A stretch of 64,000 nucleotides of DNA from Sva-07 sp963716095. Its GTDB lineage: Bacteria > Actinomycetota > Acidimicrobiia > Acidimicrobiales > Ilumatobacteraceae. The number at the start of each line of letters is the position of its first letter. The stretch's first letter is position 1. Positions 17,407 to 26,793 of the stretch are shown here, in pieces. A model generated the notes under the pieces. That model had not been told where the DNA came from. It did no database searches and worked only from the letters and a program-made list of their open reading frames with translations. The stretch covers positions 186,001-250,000 of the forward strand of contig CAVQSV010000018.1 in NCBI GenBank assembly GCA_963716095.1, written 5' to 3'. The position numbers and the translations under genes are program-made.

Positions 17407-17805
17407 ATGGCTGAACGAGCGATCCCCACCGACGACGAGTTGAAGCAGAAGCTCACCACGATCCAGTACGAGGTCACCCAGCGCGCCGGCACGGAACGAG
17501 CCTTCAGCGGCAAGTACTGGGACGTCACCGATCCCGGCACGTACCACTGCGTGGTGTGCGAGGAAGCGCTGTTCTCGTCGGAAACAAAATACGACGCAGG
17601 GTGCGGCTGGCCCAGCTTCACCGATGCCCTCGACGACGAGAAGATCACCCGGAAGGAAGACCGATCGCACGGCATGCTCCGCGTCGAAACGGTCTGCGCC
17701 CGCTGTGGCGCCCACCTGGGCCACGTCTTCCCGGACGGCCCCGGCCCGACCGGCGACCGGTTCTGCATGAACTCCGCCAGCCTCGACCTCAAGCCCAGCG
17801 ACTGA
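17407..17805 (+). CDS. msrB: Peptide-methionine (R)-S-oxide reductase
   Basis: A 132-residue MsrB, which reduces methionine-R-sulfoxide in proteins and so repairs oxidative damage. Two zinc-binding CxxC pairs are visible ('YHCVVCEEALF' and 'VCARCGAHLGHVF'). The substrate-pocket motif 'GCGWPSF' and the catalytic Cys in 'GDRFCMNSASLDL' are both present. ATG 17407 was chosen because it matches the family N terminus and has CATCCT 6 nt upstream. The stop TGA is the first part of a 33-bp palindrome. Confidence 0.95.
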   Translation: MAERAIPTDDELKQKLTTIQYEVTQRAGTERAFSGKYWDVTDPGTYHCVVCEEALFSSETKYDAGCGWPSFTDALDDEKITRKEDRSHGMLRVETVCARCGAHLGHVFPDGPGPTGDRFCMNSASLDLKPSD

Positions 17806-17836
17806 TTACATCAGGGGTCAGACCCGCGATGTAATC
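17804..17836. repeat. 33-bp palindromic element (16+1+16), class C
   Basis: Arms GATTACATCAGGGGTC and GACCCGCGATGTAATC flank one A, with two mismatched positions. It begins inside the msrB stop and ends just before the TAGCGT hexamer of the next gene. Its central 25 nt are the exact reverse complement of 47733-47757. Confidence 0.88.
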
Positions 17837-17851
17837 GCTAGCGTCGCCCGG

Positions 17852-18757
17852 ATGATCCGCGACTGGGGTACTGACGAGCGACGGCTGACCGACTCGGTGA
17901 GTGTGCTCGTCGGCGACGCGAACGGCGCGTACCCGTCGGGCAACACGCTGCTGGTGCGCGGCGCCGGGGAGTCGGTGCTGATCGACCCGTCGGTCAGCGT
18001 CGTTGCCCGCGGCGGTGCGCCGGTCGCGGTCGACGCCGTCATCAACAGCCACAGCCACGAGGACCACATGGCGGGCAATGGCACGTTCCCCGATGCTCGC
18101 TTGCACATCCACGACGACGACCTTCCCGGGGCGCAGTCGATGGAAGGTCTGATGGCGGTGTACGGCCTCACCGGCGAAGCGCGAGATGCATTCGAGCAGG
18201 TGATCCTCGACGAGTTCCACTACGTGCCGCGCCCCGACGCCCACGGATTCACCGACGGGCACGTCTTCGATCTCGGCGGCGGCGTCAACGTCGAAGCGGT
18301 GCACCTGCCGGGCCACACCCGAGGACACAGCGGGTTCAGGATGGATGGCGTCTTCTTCTTGTCCGACATCGACCTCACTGGCTTCGGCCCCTACTACGGC
18401 GACGTGTGGAGCGATCTCGAGGACTTCGAGGCGAGCCTCGCCAAGGTCCGCGGCGAGGACGCCGAGTTCTATGTGACGTTCCACCACAAGGGCGTGATCG
18501 AAGGGCGCGATGCGTTCGTTCAGATGGTCGACGCGTTCACGTCGGTGATCGGACGGCGCCACGACGCGATGCTCGAGTTCCTGCGCGAACCTCACACACT
18601 CGACGAGATGCGCCAGCACCGTTTCATCTATCGCCCGCACGTCGAGATGGCGTTCGTCGAGTCGGTCGAACGCCGAAGTGCCGAACTACACGTGCAACGC
18701 ATGCTCCGCCGCGGCGAAGCCGCCGAAGTCGCCCCCGGCCGCTTCCAGACCACCTGA
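17852..18757 (+). CDS. MBL-fold metallo-hydrolase
   Basis: A 301-residue metallo-beta-lactamase-fold hydrolase. The zinc motif 'INSHSHEDHMAGNGTF' (HxHxDH) is at about residues 65-80. 'VHLPGHTRGHSGF' supplies the next histidine and 'FFLSDIDLTGFGPYYGD' the bridging aspartate. 'YVTFHHKGVI' holds the last histidine. The extended C-terminal helical region is typical of larger glyoxalase II-like or uncharacterised members; the substrate is unknown. ATG 17852 has TAGCGT 7 nt upstream. A tight array of palindromic elements follows the stop. Confidence 0.88.
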   Translation: MIRDWGTDERRLTDSVSVLVGDANGAYPSGNTLLVRGAGESVLIDPSVSVVARGGAPVAVDAVINSHSHEDHMAGNGTFPDARLHIHDDDLPGAQSMEGLMAVYGLTGEARDAFEQVILDEFHYVPRPDAHGFTDGHVFDLGGGVNVEAVHLPGHTRGHSGFRMDGVFFLSDIDLTGFGPYYGDVWSDLEDFEASLAKVRGEDAEFYVTFHHKGVIEGRDAFVQMVDAFTSVIGRRHDAMLEFLREPHTLDEMRQHRFIYRPHVEMAFVESVERRSAELHVQRMLRRGEAAEVAPGRFQTT

Positions 18758-18758
18758 C

Positions 18759-18842
18759 CCGGTTCCCCGTGCCCAGTTCCCCGTGCCCAGGGCAGCGGGA
18801 ACCGCGCCGGTGGTTCCCCGTGCCCAGGGCAACGGGAACCGC
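18759..18842. repeat. Array of class B palindromic elements
   Basis: Two 33-bp units (18773-18805 and 18810-18842) and a left half-unit (18759-18774) fill the gap between the MBL and crotonase genes. Each has the arm core GTTCCCCGTGCCC, a central A, and a right arm GGGCA(G/A)CGGGAACCGC. Arm mismatches show the copies have diverged independently. Confidence 0.85.
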
Positions 18843-18858
18843 GTGGCAGGATCGGGTG

Positions 18859-19646
18859 ATGGCAGATGCACCTGAGTTCTCCACGTTGCGGGTCGAGGTC
18901 GACGGACCGATCGGACGGATGACGCTCACCCAGGGCGACAAGCTCAATCCGCTCGGCACCGTGCCGCTGCGTGAGATCGCGCTGGCTGCGCAGTGGTTCG
19001 ACACCACCGATGCCCACGTCGTGATCGTCACCGGCGAGGGCCGAGGCTTCTCGTCGGGGTTCGATCTCCGCGAGTTCGCCGGCGGCGACTCGGACGATCC
19101 GCGACGTCGAGCCGCGATCAGGCCGACCTCGGACGCCTGATGGCCGAGGCGATGGATCGGATGTCGGCGCTGACGATCGCCGCGATCAAGGGCCCCTGCG
19201 TCGGCGGCGGTGTGGTCTTGGCGGGGGTGTGCGATCTCCGGATCGCAGCCGACGACACCGTGTTCTCGATCCCGGAGGTCGACCTCGGGATTCCGCTCGC
19301 ATGGGGCGGCATCCCGCGCCTGGTGCGCGAGATCGGCCCGGCGCTCACCCGCGAGCTGGTACTCACGTGCCGGCCGTTCTCGCCCGACGAGGCGCTGCGG
19401 ATCGGTTTCATCAACCGCATCGTTCCCCGCTCCGAGCTCGAGTCGGCCGTCGACGAGCTGGCCGAGCAGCTCGCCAAGAAGGCCCCGAGCGTCGTGCGGG
19501 CGACGAAGCGACAGGTCAACGAGGCACTCGAAGACGTGGCGTCCACTGCGGGCTCATGGGCCGACGCCGATCAGCTCGGCGCCGCGATGCGTGACCCTGA
19601 GGCTCGCGCCGCCGCCCGCGCCTACCTCGCCTCCCGCAAACGCTGA
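18859..19646 (+). CDS. Enoyl-CoA hydratase/isomerase family protein (frame interrupted)
   Basis: A crotonase-fold protein of about 262 residues, split by a frameshift near 19112-19113. The 5' frame (ATG 18859, CAGGAT 6 nt upstream) has the oxyanion segment 'GEGRGFSSGFDLREFAGG' and would stop at 19140. The other frame continues with 'ALTIAAIKGPCVGGGVVLAGVCDLR' and 'IPEVDLGIPLAWGG', which carries one catalytic acid, and ends in a normal crotonase C terminus. Adding back one C at the CC of 19112-19113 restores a continuous gene. Substrate unknown. Confidence 0.78.
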
Positions 19647-19666
19647 GTCCCCCGACGACGCCCACC

Positions 19667-19793
19667 CTCGTTCGTGTTGCACTTCGGACGACCCGGGCCA
19701 TCGAGAACGTCACGCGAACGGGACGGTCGGCCGCCGAACCCGCCAACGTTGCACTTCGGATGGGCCGGGCCATCCGAAACGTCACGCGAACGG
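19667..19793. repeat. Two degenerate palindromic elements, class F
   Basis: Two related inverted repeats (about 19667-19722 and 19737-19793) share the core GTTGCACTTCGGA, a GGGCC(G)GGCC centre and the right end ACGTCACGCGAACGGG. A third, better-paired relative lies at 21237-21289. They fill the gap between the crotonase and M20 peptidase stops. Confidence 0.65.
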
Positions 19794-19817
19794 GTTGGGT
19801 GTCCGGGGCACGAGCGG

Positions 19818-21212
19818 TCAGCCGAGGAGGTCGGTGGCGAGGTGATGCCAGAGGCGCGTGGTGAGGGCGAGCGATTCGATGTCGATGCGCTCGTTGTTCC
19901 CGTGGAAGCGTGAGCCGTATTCACCGACGTCGAGCGACGGGCTGAACAACCCGGCGCCATAGGCAACCGCCCCCATCTCGCGGTAGATCCGCGCGTCGGT
20001 GAAGCCGACGACGAACTGCGCGTTGAGCCGCGCCGTCGGGAACGGCACGTTGATCGACCGCTGCAGCGAGTCCCACAACGGGGTGTCGATACGGCTGATC
20101 GTGGCGGCATCGTTGATCAACGCCTCGACCTCGACGTGCTCGGCGAGGTCGCCGAGCGCCGCGCGCAGGTGTGCGTCGACCTCATCGGGCCCTTCCCCGG
20201 GCAACGTCCGCACGTCGACGTCGACGATCACGGCGTCGGGGATCGTGTTGACCTTCATCCGTCCGCCACCCGACTCGCTGCCGTCCACCAGGTTCGGCGA
20301 GAACGTCGTGTGCGTACATGCGTGGAAGTGCGCCGCCGCACCCTTCGGGAGCGCATCGAGCGCACCCTCGATCTTGTTCGGGTCGAGCAGTGCGTCACGG
20401 AGTTCGTCGGGCAGGCCGAGCGACTCGACCCGGGCCGGCCACAACTCGTGGAAGCGCGGCGCCGGGCGATAGTCGGCGAGCCGCTGGATCACACCCGCCG
20501 CCTTCACGAGCGCATTGTCGCTGCGGAACGGGGCCGAGCCGTGACCCGGTACGCCACGCACGCGCAGCCGCCGCCACGCAACACCCTTCTCGGCCACGTT
20601 GATCCCGATCGCCGGCGCCTCGGGCGATCCCGAGTGCAGGCCGCCGCTCTCGGTGACCACATAGTCGGCACGGATCGCATCGGGGTGGTTGTCGGCCATC
20701 CAGCGAGCGCCGTAGGCGCTGCCCGCCTCTTCGTCGGCAACGCCGAAGTAGATGAGATCGCCGGTCGGTCGGAAGCCGCTCGTTGCGAGGTGACGGAAGG
20801 CAACCGCCATCGACGCGGTGAGGTTGAGCATGTCGACCGCACCCCTCCCCCACACCTCGGGGCCGTCGCCGCTGTCGATGATCTCGCCGCCGAACGGGTC
20901 TTCGCGCCAACCCGACTCGTTGACCGGCACCACATCGGTGTGGCCCATCAGGCACAGACTCGGGGCGTTCGGATCGGAGCCCGGGATCCGGGCGACGATC
21001 GAGGTGCGGCCCGGCGCCGCCTCGTAGCGTTCGACATCGACCCCGGCGCCTTCGATCACCTGCTGCAGCACGTCGGCATTGCGGACCTCGCCGCCGGACT
21101 CGGCGGTGCCGTCGTTGACGCACCGGTTGCGAATGAGCGTCTGCAGCAGTTCGACCGTCTCGTCGGTCAGATGGTCGAGTTGCCGATTGTCGATCGTCGG
21201 AGGCGTCGTCAC
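19818..21212 (-). CDS. M20 family metallopeptidase
   Basis: A 464-residue zinc-dependent M20/M28-fold peptidase or deacylase of the ArgE/DapE/carboxypeptidase type. The first metal motif 'LCLMGHTDVVPVNESGW' is at about residue 87. 'VWGRGAVDMLNLTASMA' holds the bridging Asp and 'FGVADEEAGSAYGARW' the catalytic Glu and a ligand. The dimerisation domain starts near 'EKGVAWRRLRVRGVPGHGS' and the last His is in 'RFHGNNERID'. GTG 21212 was preferred to the upstream ATG: GAAGCT lies 6 nt before it, and the longer frame would run into a palindromic repeat. Substrate unknown, probably a dipeptide or N-acyl amino acid. Confidence 0.88.
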   Translation of the reverse strand: MTTPPTIDNRQLDHLTDETVELLQTLIRNRCVNDGTAESGGEVRNADVLQQVIEGAGVDVERYEAAPGRTSIVARIPGSDPNAPSLCLMGHTDVVPVNESGWREDPFGGEIIDSGDGPEVWGRGAVDMLNLTASMAVAFRHLATSGFRPTGDLIYFGVADEEAGSAYGARWMADNHPDAIRADYVVTESGGLHSGSPEAPAIGINVAEKGVAWRRLRVRGVPGHGSAPFRSDNALVKAAGVIQRLADYRPAPRFHELWPARVESLGLPDELRDALLDPNKIEGALDALPKGAAAHFHACTHTTFSPNLVDGSESGGGRMKVNTIPDAVIVDVDVRTLPGEGPDEVDAHLRAALGDLAEHVEVEALINDAATISRIDTPLWDSLQRSINVPFPTARLNAQFVVGFTDARIYREMGAVAYGAGLFSPSLDVGEYGSRFHGNNERIDIESLALTTRLWHHLATDLLG

Positions 21213-21236
21213 GCCGCCAGCTTCCCACGCACCTCC

Positions 21237-21289
21237 CGTTCGCGTTGCAGTCTGGACGCACCGGTGCATCCGGACCGCAACACGAACGG
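21237..21289. repeat. 53-bp palindromic element, class F
   Basis: CCGTTCGCGTTGCAGTCTGG pairs with the complement at the right end with three mismatches, around the perfect centre TGCACCGGTGCA. It lies between the M20 peptidase start and the hrpA stop and is related to the copies at 19667-19793. Confidence 0.75.
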
Positions 21290-21294
21290 TGCAG

Positions 21295-24200
21295 TCAGCG
21301 CAGGGCGTCGATCGCGGCGGCGATGCGCTTCGCGCTGACCGGTTTCTGGCCGGGGCGCTTGACGGTCAACGGCTGGGCGAACGTGGCCACGCGGAGCTCC
21401 TCGAGCTGCCAACGGAGCTCGACCAGCGCCGGCGACAGCTGCGCAGTTCCAGCGGCGTCGACGATCGCTTCGAAGCGTTGTTCGAGCGGCACCACCTCGG
21501 CCATCCGCCGCTGATCGGCGACCTGCGCGCCCGCCAGGTGATCGAGCCGATAGCTGATCGCCCGGACGTAGCGTTCGATGTCGTCGAGACGCTCGACACC
21601 GGCGCCCAGCACGAAGCCTCGATGGACGAGTCGGCCGAGATGCCGGTTGGCGTCGTCGACCGACGGACGCAGTGACTCGGCTCGCAGCGTCGCCAGCCGG
21701 CCGGACGCCGCGGTCGACGCAGCCACCACTCGCGCCGCCTTGTGCAGTGCGTTCGCAGCACGCCCCGGCGCGGCGTCGCGAACTGCCCGGTGCAGCGCGG
21801 CGAATTCGGCCTCGGTCCACGGCAGCGCTCCGTGATCGGCCATCACCTCGTCGACTGCTGCGGCCACACAGTCGCCGCTCAACTCGCCCAACTCGATGTC
21901 GCCGGCTGCGATGGCAAGCCGATCGTCGTTCGATACCTTGCGCACGATCGACGATCGCGTCGGCGCCACGTTGAGGATCAGCAACCGCCGCACCCCTCCG
22001 CGCATCACGCGTGCCTGAAGCTCCGGCGACGTCACCACGCGCAAGGCCACGCTGTCGCCGACGTCGAGCAGCGCCGGGTAGGCCTGCACGTCGAGGGCCC
22101 GGTCGCCCGACTCGACCACTCGCGGCAGGTCGCCGAGGTCCCACTCGACGATCCCCCGACGCTCGTCGATCGGCGCCGCTGCAGCGATCGACTTCCGTGC
22201 GACGCCGGCGAGCGATTGGCGGATCGCGGCGAGGTCGTCGCCGACGGCGTGCACCTCACCTTCGTCGTCGGAGACCACGAAGTGCATGCGCAGGTGGTCG
22301 GCGAGCACGCCGACATCGAAGGCAGATGGATCGATCCGGACCTCCGCCACGGCGTCGAGCGCGCCGGCGAGCCACTCGACGAGCGGCGTCTCGGGAACGA
22401 CGCCCGGCAGCCGCTCGATGACCGCCCCGATGGTGTCGCCGATCGGGTTCAGCCGCCGGCGCACGTCCTTCGGGACCGAACGGATCAGCGACGCCACCAC
22501 CTCCGGGCGATGTCCCGGAATCTGCCAGTCGAAGCCCTCCGGCGTCACCTGGTTCAGCGCCGACAGCGGCACGTGCGCCGTCACGCCGTCGAGCGGTTCA
22601 CCGGGGCCGTACTTGTAGGTGAGCGGAAGCTCGATCACCGCATCACCGCTTCGCTGCTGCCACGTGTCGGGGTAGTCGGCGAGCCGGACACCGTGGCCGC
22701 GACCAACGAGGACAGCGTCGGTGAGGTCGAGCAGGTCGGCCCGGTTGCGACGCGTGGCCTTCCACCACTTGTCGAAGTGTCGAACCGACGTGACGTCGGC
22801 ACCGACACGATCGTCGTAGAACTCGAACAGCGTCTCGTCATCGACCACCTCGAGTCGCCGGACTCTCGCCGCCATGCGTCGGATGCGTTCGAGGAACTCG
22901 GCGTTGCGACCGAGGAACTTCTGGCGGCCGATCCACGCCTCGTCGGCGACGTCACGCTCGACGAGTGCTTTGGTGATGAACCACGCCCGCGCCTCGGCTG
23001 CATCGACGCGGTCGTAGCCGATCGTCCGGTCGCTCACGACCGGCAGCCCGTACAGCGTGACCTGTTCGGTGGCGACCGCTCGGCCGCCCTTCGGGTCCCA
23101 CCGGACGTTCTCGTAGGCCCGCTTGACCAGGTGAGCTCCGGCACGCTCGGCCCACTTGGGGTCGATCTTCGCGACCCGGCGGGCGTACAGCTGGTTGGTC
23201 TCGACCAGCTCGGCCGCCATCACCCACGGCGCCGGGCGCCGAGTGAGCGCCGAGCCGGGAGCGATCACGAACCGGGATTGGCGAGCACCGATGAACTCGC
23301 GGGTCTCGCGGTCGCGCATCCCGATGTGCGACAGCAGACCAGCGAGCACCGCCTGGTGAATGTGGTCGGGGTGGGACTCGTGCGTGGTCGGGCGGATCTT
23401 GAGCTGACCGGCGATGCGACGGAGTTGGCTGAAGAGATCCATCCACTCGCGAACTCGCAGGTAGTTGAGGTATTCCTTGCGGCACATCCGCCGGAACTGG
23501 TTGCCCGACAGCTCCCGTTGCTTGGACCGCAGGTGGTCCCAGAGCGCCACGATCGAGAGCAGGTCGGAGCCGTCGACCTTGAAGCGGTTGTGAAACTCGT
23601 TGGCCTGCTCTCGCTTGTCCTGCGGTCGCTCGCGGGGATCCTGGATCGACAGCGCCGATGCGATCACCAGCACCTCGCGCACGCAGCCGAGCCGGTCGGC
23701 CTCGAGCACCATCCGGCCGAGCCGCGGGTCGACGGGAAGGCGCGCGAGCGATCGCCCGACCTTGGTGAGCTTGCGCGGGCCGTCCTTCACGCCGTCGATC
23801 GGCGGCTGGAGCGCGGCGAGTTCGTCGAGCAACCCGTACCCATCGCGGATCGCGTGACGATCCGGTGGCTCGACGAACGGGAAGCGCGCGACGTCGCCGA
23901 GCCCGATCGCCGTCATCTGCAGGATGACCGATGCCAGGTTCGTGCGCAGGATCTCGGGGTCGGTGAACTCGGGTCGCGCGTCGAAGTCCTCCTCGGAGTA
24001 GAGGCGGATGCAGATGCCGGGAGCGACACGGCCGCAGCGCCCGGCGCGCTGGTTGGCCGATGCCTGCGACACCGCCTCGATCGGCAGGCGCTGCACCTTG
24101 AGCCGCCGGCTGTAGCGCGAGATGCGAGCGGAGCCGGTGTCGACGACGTAGCGAACGCCGGGCACGGTGAGCGACGTCTCCGCCACGTTGGTGGCCAGCA

Positions 24201-25113
24201 CGATCCGCCGGCCGGGTCCGCCCATCGGGGCGCGTTCGAAGATGCGGTGCTGCTCGGGTGCGGACAGTCTGGCGTAGAGCGGCAGTACCTCGGTGCTGGC
24301 CAGGTCGAGGCGACGCAGGGCGTCGGCGGTGTCGTGGATCTCCCGCTCGCCCGACAGGAACACCAACACGTCGCCTGGGCCCTCCGAGCGCAACTCCTCG
24401 ACCGCATCGATGATCCCCTGCACCTGATCGCGCGCTTCGACCTCGGGATCGTCGTCGACCAATGGCCGGTAGCGCATCTCCACCGGGAACGTCCGTCCCG
24501 TCACTTCGATCACCGGCGCCGGCTCGCCGTCGATGGTGAAGTGACCAGCGAATCGTTCGGTGTCGATGGTGGCGCTGGTGACGATCACCTTGAGGTCGGG
24601 GCGCTGTGGGAGGAGCTGCTTGAGGTAGCCGAGGATGAAGTCGATGTTGAGGCTGCGCTCGTGGGCCTCGTCGATGATCAACGTGTCGTAGCGGCGCAGC
24701 ATTCGATCGCGCTGGATCTCGGCGAGCAGGATGCCGTCGGTCATCACCTTGACGAGCGTTCCGTCGCTGACCTGATCGGTGAAACGCACCGTGTAGCCGA
24801 CGTCGTCGCCGAGCTTCGATCCGAGTTCGTCGGCGACGCGCTCGGCGATCGTGCGGGCCGCGACGCGCCGAGGCTGGGTGTGTCCGATCATGCCGTCGAC
24901 GCCTCGCCCGGCCTCGAGGCAGAGCTTGGGCAGCTGCGTGCTCTTGCCCGAACCGGTCTCACCGGCGACGATCACCACTTGGTGCTCGCGGATGGCGGCC
25001 ACCAGTTCGTCGCGGCGCTCGCTGATCGGCAACGTGTCCGGATACGTCAACCGGCCGCCGGCGACGATCGCGTCCGCAGCGGCGCGTCGGGGGTCGGTGG
25101 TGGTGGCAGACAT
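21295..25113 (-). CDS. hrpA: ATP-dependent RNA helicase HrpA
   Basis: A 1272-residue DEAH-box helicase, the usual length for bacterial HrpA. Motif I is 'VIVAGETGSGKSTQLPKL' (residues about 46-63), motif II 'TLIIDEAHERSLNIDF', motif III 'TSATID', motif V 'VLATNVAETSLTVPGVRYV' and motif VI 'ANQRAGRCGRV'. The helicase-associated HA2 and OB-fold domains and the large HrpA-specific C-terminal region follow without any frame break. It unwinds RNA, acts in the cytosol, and in relatives has been linked to mRNA processing and ribosome rescue. It stands alone between two repeat-containing gaps. Confidence 0.95.
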   Translation of the reverse strand: MSATTTDPRRAAADAIVAGGRLTYPDTLPISERRDELVAAIREHQVVIVAGETGSGKSTQLPKLCLEAGRGVDGMIGHTQPRRVAARTIAERVADELGSKLGDDVGYTVRFTDQVSDGTLVKVMTDGILLAEIQRDRMLRRYDTLIIDEAHERSLNIDFILGYLKQLLPQRPDLKVIVTSATIDTERFAGHFTIDGEPAPVIEVTGRTFPVEMRYRPLVDDDPEVEARDQVQGIIDAVEELRSEGPGDVLVFLSGEREIHDTADALRRLDLASTEVLPLYARLSAPEQHRIFERAPMGGPGRRIVLATNVAETSLTVPGVRYVVDTGSARISRYSRRLKVQRLPIEAVSQASANQRAGRCGRVAPGICIRLYSEEDFDARPEFTDPEILRTNLASVILQMTAIGLGDVARFPFVEPPDRHAIRDGYGLLDELAALQPPIDGVKDGPRKLTKVGRSLARLPVDPRLGRMVLEADRLGCVREVLVIASALSIQDPRERPQDKREQANEFHNRFKVDGSDLLSIVALWDHLRSKQRELSGNQFRRMCRKEYLNYLRVREWMDLFSQLRRIAGQLKIRPTTHESHPDHIHQAVLAGLLSHIGMRDRETREFIGARQSRFVIAPGSALTRRPAPWVMAAELVETNQLYARRVAKIDPKWAERAGAHLVKRAYENVRWDPKGGRAVATEQVTLYGLPVVSDRTIGYDRVDAAEARAWFITKALVERDVADEAWIGRQKFLGRNAEFLERIRRMAARVRRLEVVDDETLFEFYDDRVGADVTSVRHFDKWWKATRRNRADLLDLTDAVLVGRGHGVRLADYPDTWQQRSGDAVIELPLTYKYGPGEPLDGVTAHVPLSALNQVTPEGFDWQIPGHRPEVVASLIRSVPKDVRRRLNPIGDTIGAVIERLPGVVPETPLVEWLAGALDAVAEVRIDPSAFDVGVLADHLRMHFVVSDDEGEVHAVGDDLAAIRQSLAGVARKSIAAAAPIDERRGIVEWDLGDLPRVVESGDRALDVQAYPALLDVGDSVALRVVTSPELQARVMRGGVRRLLILNVAPTRSSIVRKVSNDDRLAIAAGDIELGELSGDCVAAAVDEVMADHGALPWTEAEFAALHRAVRDAAPGRAANALHKAARVVAASTAASGRLATLRAESLRPSVDDANRHLGRLVHRGFVLGAGVERLDDIERYVRAISYRLDHLAGAQVADQRRMAEVVPLEQRFEAIVDAAGTAQLSPALVELRWQLEELRVATFAQPLTVKRPGQKPVSAKRIAAAIDALR

Positions 25114-25172
25114 GGCGGCTTCGGCCGATCAGCCTGGCACGGCGATCCTCGCCTCACACCAGATGTTGGCCA

Positions 25173-25214
25173 GCGATGAGCGAGCACACCAGATCTGCGT
25201 GGTTCGCTCATCGC
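25173..25214. repeat. 42-bp palindromic element, class D
   Basis: GCGATGAGCGA and TCGCTCATCGC form the stem around a 20-nt loop containing ACCAGAT. Two close relatives of the same length lie at 40485-40526 and 40546-40587. Confidence 0.8.
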
Positions 25215-25262
25215 ACGCCCGGGTGGGGGCGCTGGCGCAGGTCCGCGTAGCGTCAGCGGGCG

Positions 25263-26692
25263 ATGACCTATCCGTCGAAGGTGATGACCGTCTACATCCT
25301 CGGGCTGTTCATGACGATCATCGACGGCACGATGGTCAACGTCGCCTGCCGAAGATGGCGGAGGACTTCGACGTCCCGACCACCGACATCGAGTGGGTCT
25401 CGGTCGGCTACCTCCTCACGTACGCCGCAGTGATCCCGGCCGCTGGGTGGCTCGGCGACCGTTTCGGTACCAAGCGGGTGTTCGTCACGGCGCTGATCGC
25501 GTTCGTTGCCACCTCACTGCTGTGCGGCATTGCCCAGACCCTGGATCAGCTGATCGTGTTCCGACTCCTGCAGGGCCTCGGCGCCGGCCTCGTCACACCG
25601 GTCGGCGGCGCCATGCTCTATCGGGCGTTCCCGATGGCCGAGCGAGCAAAGGCGGCGATCGGCGTGCTCAGCGTGGCGGTGATCGCCCCGGCGATCGGTC
25701 CGATGCTCGGCGGGATCCTGGTCGACGCCGCGTCGTGGCACTGGATCTTCCTGATCAACGGCCCGATCGGCGCCGTCGCGATCTTCCTGTCGGTCGCGTG
25801 GCTCGACGAGACCAAGCAGGCCGCGCCCGGCCGGTTCGACATCGCCGGATTCGTGCTGTCGGGCGCAGCTGTCGGCATCTTTCTCTACACGCTCTCGATC
25901 GGGCCGGAGCGAGGCTGGTTCTCGGCGTACACGCTCGGCTTCGCCGCGGTCGGCATCGCAGCAGCGACAGCCCTGATCGTCATCGAGTTGCGCATCCCCG
26001 AACCGATCCTCACCCTGCGGCTGTTCACCGATCGGCTGTTCCGCACGATCAACATCTCCGCGTCGATGGTCTACGCCGGGTTCTTCGGGATGATCTTCGT
26101 GCTGCCGCTGTACCTGCAGAGCCTGCGCGGCTACAGCGCCTTCGAGAGCGGTCTCGCGCAGTCGCCGCAGGCGGTCGGCGTGTTCCTGGTGTCGAACCTG
26201 CTCGGCAAGCGGCTCTACCGGCTGATCGGCCCCCGCCGCCTGATGGTCGTCGGCACGGCGGCGACCGCCGCGGCGACCTGCTTGTTCGCCACCGCCGACC
26301 TGACCACCCCACTGTCGACGATCGCCGCCTTCTCGTTCATTCGTGGGCTGTCGGTCGGCATGGTGTTCGTGTCGATCCAGACCGCCGCGTACGCCACCAC
26401 CTCGATGGCCGACACCGGACGCGCCACCAGCCTGTTCAACACCCAGCGCCAGGTGTCCTACGCGGCCGGCGTGGCGCTGGCAGCCACCGTGATCGCTGCG
26501 ATCCTGCCCGCAGCGGGCGACGCCGCACCGGCCGTCGACCGACTGAGCGCCTACCAGGGCGGCTTCCTCGCCGTCGGGCTGATCATGGTGCCGGCGATCG
26601 TCGTGTCGTGGTTCATCGACGACGACGACGTCGCCGAGACCCGCGGCCTCCCTGCCCGTGGCTCGGCAACCACCCAGCCCGCCCGCACCTGA
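25263..26692 (+). CDS. DHA2-type MFS drug exporter (frame interrupted)
   Basis: A multidrug-exporter-like MFS protein of about 477 residues with fourteen hydrophobic segments. The start ATG 25263 gives 'MTVYILGLFMTIIDGTMVNV', the DHA2 motif D1 region. A frameshift near 25345 (one C missing from GCC|TGCC) moves the rest to another frame, which continues 'PKMAEDFDVPTTDIEWV'. Motif A is 'GWLGDRFGTKRVF' and motif C-like 'GPMLGGILVDAASWHWIFLI' is also clear. It probably extrudes lipophilic compounds with the proton gradient. TAGCGT lies 9 nt upstream of the start. Confidence 0.85.
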
Positions 26693-26717
26693 CCAGGCCT
26701 GCACCACGATCGCCTCG

Positions 26718-26779
26718 CCGCACGATCAGAGCGCGAGTCGTCCCGGAAAGCGCGACACCTCGCGCACTGATCCCGCAGG
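26718..26779. repeat. About 60-bp palindromic element, class E
   Basis: The left arm CACGATCAGAGCGCGAGTCG and the right arm CTCGCGCACTGATCCCGC are inverted relatives around a TCCCGGAAAGCGCGA centre. Other copies lie near 53659, 54631, 58018 and 59077. It sits between the convergent MFS and serine-hydrolase genes. Confidence 0.8.
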
Positions 26780-26793
26780 GGGCTGCGCCCGGT

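Noticed and set aside
21742..25179. A 1145-codon plus-strand open frame antisense to hrpA
   Set aside because: No recognisable motif and an atypical His/Arg/Asp composition; it mirrors the third-position GC bias of hrpA, which has all helicase motifs.
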